The notes beneath the pieces are model-generated. The model worked only from the letters and a program-made list of their open reading frames with translations. It made no database searches and was not told the DNA's origin. Shown in pieces: positions 14,662 through 16,888 of a stretch of DNA of 16,888 bases. Positions within the stretch are counted from its first letter, which is position 1, and the number at the start of each line of letters is the position of its first letter. The stretch is from contig CAZNFQ010000040.1 of assembly GCA_964571965.1 (NCBI GenBank), positions 1-16,888 of the forward strand, read 5' to 3'. The DNA comes from Sabulitectum sp964571965 (GTDB lineage: Bacteria > Fermentibacterota > Fermentibacteria > Fermentibacterales > JCC-6). The position numbers and the translations under genes were made by a program.

Positions 14662-16176
14662 TCAGGGGTCTCTGTTGATAAACTGATACACAGCGTTCAC
14701 GGCATCATCGGATTCAGCGCATTCCAGTGCTTTGGACAGGGCAGCATTCCTGGCTGCAGCATCATCCTCCTGAACTGATCTTAATACCCACATCTCTGCA
14801 AGCATGTCTCCCGCCATGGATTCAGAGTACTCAAAGTTATCGGAGAAAACGTCATATTCACTCCAGTCAAGCCTGTTCCCCTCCACGCTGAAAAGAAGAC
14901 CTGACGGAGGAAGGCTTCCCCAGGTACCGGTTGCGTAAACGTACCTTCCGGCGATCTCCGGGGGTACCTGCCCGATGGGACCGTAGAAAAGGCTGAAGGG
15001 ATAAACCAGTCCGGTCCTGTCAACTGCAAGAAGATCCGGCCGCCTGTCTTCAGCCTCGGTAAGATAAGCGCAGTAGTATGAAGTTCCTCCGGTAATGCAG
15101 ATGACACGTTCGAAGGGTACACCACGCATCAGGTCCGATGTTATGGTCTGCATGGCGTTTTCCCTCCTGTCCCAGCTGAGCAGTATTCCTGAAACCGCCG
15201 ATGCGAAAATGGCTGAGATCAGCAGTAATCCAGTTACCATCCGCTTTTTTTCACTGAAACGCTGAATTCCTGAACCGGCAACTATGGATAGCGGCAGCAG
15301 CAGCATCCATGAATAGGAATCCGCATCGGGAATGTTATAGAGTAAGAACACCAGAAGAACACCTGCGATCGTGAGTACCGTTCTTTTTCCGAATTTCCCG
15401 CAAATACATATCAGAAGAAGAATTATGGCAGTCACGGGACCGATGGCTGTTAACAGGCTGGTTATTCCGGAAAGCGAAGGCGATGAAACTCTTCCTTCGT
15501 ACATCATGAAATAGTCCAAAATTTCTCTTAAGTCTCCGGGTGCCCCATAATGCATTACGGATGCCGATTTAGCCCGAAGGGGTACGTAGAGCCACATGGT
15601 TGCAGGCAGAAGTCCCAGGGGCCAGTATTTAAGCCACTTTTTACCGACAACCAGCGGAAACAGAAAGACAGAAAGGGGATGACCTCCGAAAACGGACATC
15701 CCGAAGGCATATGGTCCTGATCTGCTGTTCCTTGAAGCAATGGCAACGGATGCCAGGAGGAGGGACAGCCCATGCACCTCAAGAATGTTCAGTTGGGAAA
15801 AAACCGGACCGGAAAATATGAGCAGCATTGAACCCGCAGCTGCAGGAAAGGTTTTCAGGCTATAGCTTTTCAGGGCGAAATAGACAGCTCCCGCTGCCAA
15901 TCCCGAAATGAGACAGTTGAAAATCCTGAGTTCGTTGTAACTTCTTCCTCCGCTTATCCTCAGCAGCCACATGAAAAGCGGGTATCCAGGTGAATGGGGT
16001 ATCTCCAGCCTCTGACCTGCCACTGCCAGTTCAGCACCATCCATGGCATCGAAGGTTCCCGGGCCGCTGAATACGCACAGAACACAGACGATGACCGTGA
16101 GCGTAAGGGCAGCAGTGATGTTCCCGCCGATTTTTCTGACCGCCTTTCCGATTAGCGCAGGATCTAAAATATCAAA
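14662..16176 (-). CDS. DUF2723 multi-spanning membrane protein (GT-C-like, putative O-mannosyltransferase family); start unresolved
   Basis: The frame is open from the TAA at 16177-16179 down to 14662. ATG 16044 cannot be the start: it lies inside the family motif GTFDAMDGAEL, and a first membrane segment (ITAALTLTVIVCVLCVF) precedes it. No ATG, GTG or TTG occurs in the 44-codon extension; ATT 16170 lies 14 bases after GGAGG (16185-16189) and is a weak candidate. The motif HSPGYPLF shortly after FDAMDGAEL is the DUF2723 signature (usually HPPGYPL). Several membrane helices follow, then a soluble C-terminal part with TGGTSYYCAYLTEAEDRRPDLLAVD. Family members are GT-C-like enzymes thought to glycosylate proteins from lipid-linked sugars; the acidic residues of FDAMDGAEL fit the first-loop catalytic site. 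Either a rare start is used or the 5' end was lost. Confidence 0.8.
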   Translation of the reverse strand, partial: FDILDPALIGKAVRKIGGNITAALTLTVIVCVLCVFSGPGTFDAMDGAELAVAGQRLEIPHSPGYPLFMWLLRISGGRSYNELRIFNCLISGLAAGAVYFALKSYSLKTFPAAAGSMLLIFSGPVFSQLNILEVHGLSLLLASVAIASRNSRSGPYAFGMSVFGGHPLSVFLFPLVVGKKWLKYWPLGLLPATMWLYVPLRAKSASVMHYGAPGDLREILDYFMMYEGRVSSPSLSGITSLLTAIGPVTAIILLLICICGKFGKRTVLTIAGVLLVFLLYNIPDADSYSWMLLLPLSIVAGSGIQRFSEKKRMVTGLLLISAIFASAVSGILLSWDRRENAMQTITSDLMRGVPFERVICITGGTSYYCAYLTEAEDRRPDLLAVDRTGLVYPFSLFYGPIGQVPPEIAGRYVYATGTWGSLPPSGLLFSVEGNRLDWSEYDVFSDNFEYSESMAGDMLAEMWVLRSVQEDDAAARNAALSKALECAESDDAVNAVYQFINRDP

Positions 16177-16488
16177 TTATGAATCCTCCGTGTGGCTGAA
16201 TATTGCAGAAGAAACCACGCTGAACCATAGAGCTGCCAGTCATTTTAAAAGGGTCAGGTATCTGGAACAGGAGAATTCGCCTGTATTCAGAACCACCGGG
16301 TATGGTCCCTGATGGAGATCTTCCAGGGTAATAAGAGGTGGATGAAGATGTTTCCTGCTGTTCAGCCGTGAAGCATCATCATAAGTCTGAAGTCAGTTCA
16401 CGCCTTATGGCAAGGCCCTCTAAATACACTCCTTACATGGAAGGCGTACAATATCTGCTGTTTTTTTCATACTCTTTCGCTATGGATT
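16177..16488. other. Stretch without a recognisable gene
   Basis: No frame has both a start with RBS and a recognisable protein. The plus frame that runs out of the DUF2723 antisense ends at 16312, and a short plus frame (16338-16598) has no family resemblance. The sequence contains a GGAGG on the minus strand at 16185-16189. It looks like degraded DNA between the DUF2723 gene and a GGDEF remnant. Confidence 0.5.
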
Positions 16489-16815
16489 ATGAACGGGGTT
16501 GTCCCTCTGCCGGATTCTATTCCAGAATTTACCGTTTGGAGTCTCATGGAAAATATCTGTTCCAGTATCGAATTGCTGATACTCAATGTCGAGGATAGGA
16601 ATAAGGTAGATCAGATAGCAGGCAGGTTATTGAAATCCGTTAACAGACCCTTCTTAATCAAGGGTGAATCCATCCGGATATCGTTGAGCATGGGAATAGC
16701 CTTGTATCCCGATGATGGCGAGAGCAAAGAAGAACTGCTCGGTAAAACTGACCAGGCAATGTATGAATGCAAGAAAAAAGGAAGAAACTGCTACTGCTTC
16801 TTCAAAGATGAATGA
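16489..16815 (+). pseudogene. Remnant of a GGDEF (diguanylate cyclase) domain, C-terminal half
   Basis: The last ~80 residues follow the end of a GGDEF domain: VDQIAGRLLKSVNRPF, GESIRISLSMGIALYPDDG, and DQAMYECKKKGRNCYCFF. The usual first half (LTGLxNR, the DxDxFK metal-binding stretch) is missing. The active-site motif appears as SSIEL (residues 25-29, 16561-16575) where GGDEF is expected, so it cannot make c-di-GMP. The 24 residues after the ATG at 16489, and the in-frame stretch back to 16372, have no GGDEF resemblance. There is no RBS of note. Best read as a decayed or truncated gene; a non-catalytic domain in a very diverged gene is the less likely alternative. Confidence 0.72.
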
Positions 16816-16888
16816 AGTGAGCAGACCGGAGCTTTCCTGGAACTGCATGGGTATTCCCTTCTGGCGACCCCAACGATAAAAAGTTCGA

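Noticed and set aside
16808..16879. Short plus-strand frame of 23 codons after the GGDEF remnant
   Set aside because: It overlaps the remnant's stop, has no RBS and no recognisable content.
16862..16888. Possible minus-strand tRNA 3' end (TGG...GTTCGA) at the right edge
   Set aside because: The distance from the TTCGAA-like loop to CCA is five bases too long for a T arm plus acceptor stem, and the would-be T stem is a run of T.
1..16888. CRISPR array, insertion sequence, transposase, rRNA or tRNA genes
   Set aside because: No spaced direct repeats, terminal inverted repeats with transposase, or RNA-gene signatures were seen. The only DNA repeats are the peptidase patches and the protein-coding YxYQA units.

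Overview
The window most resembles a chromosome segment from a Gram-negative bacterium of the FCB group (Fibrobacteres-Chlorobi-Bacteroidetes and related candidate phyla; Fermentibacterota would fit). The evidence is three secreted proteins with a T9SS/FlgD-like C-terminal domain (a YPNP or FPNP entry, a GRxV core and a final strand), a TamB C-terminus, DUF6150 and DUF2723 proteins, and moderate base composition with few AT-rich spacers. The lineage is inferred from protein style, not from a marker gene.

Layout. Positions 1-437 (+) hold the end of a TamB-like outer-membrane biogenesis protein, closed by a strong bidirectional terminator. Positions 482-5490 (-) hold two tandem C25 (gingipain-type) cysteine peptidases that share DNA-identical patches. 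Positions 5679-6625 (+) hold a small exported repeat protein, matching the DUF6150 / 7(1) septoil-knot pattern, coupled to a Schlafen AlbA_2 protein. A clear sigma70-type promoter inside a near-perfect inverted repeat then drives 6714-8700 (+): a YvlB/LiaX-like protein with an SHOCT-like N-terminus and DUF4097 beta-helix, a DUF2089 zinc-ribbon/HTH protein, and an exported DUF4097 protein. Positions 8756-11017 (+) encode a three-PAS protein with a degenerate kinase core and a receiver-like end. Positions 11109-12206 (+) encode a secreted endonuclease I. Positions 12324-16176 (-) carry a small exported protein, a sulfatase-fold lipoprotein, a small putative lipoprotein and a DUF2723 membrane protein. 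The last ~700 bases look degenerate, with a remnant of a GGDEF domain.

How the genes fit together. Almost everything concerns the envelope or exported proteins. The peptidases and nuclease look like export cargo for degrading external protein and DNA. The 6714-8700 operon looks like an envelope-stress module of the LiaX/YvlB kind, with DUF2089 as probable regulator. The sulfatase-fold and DUF2723 genes suggest envelope glycan or glycoprotein modification. The points most worth a second look are the exported knot-type protein with its AlbA_2 partner, the promoter-spanning inverted repeat, gene conversion between the peptidases, and the DUF2723 gene that has no normal start codon beside a decayed region.
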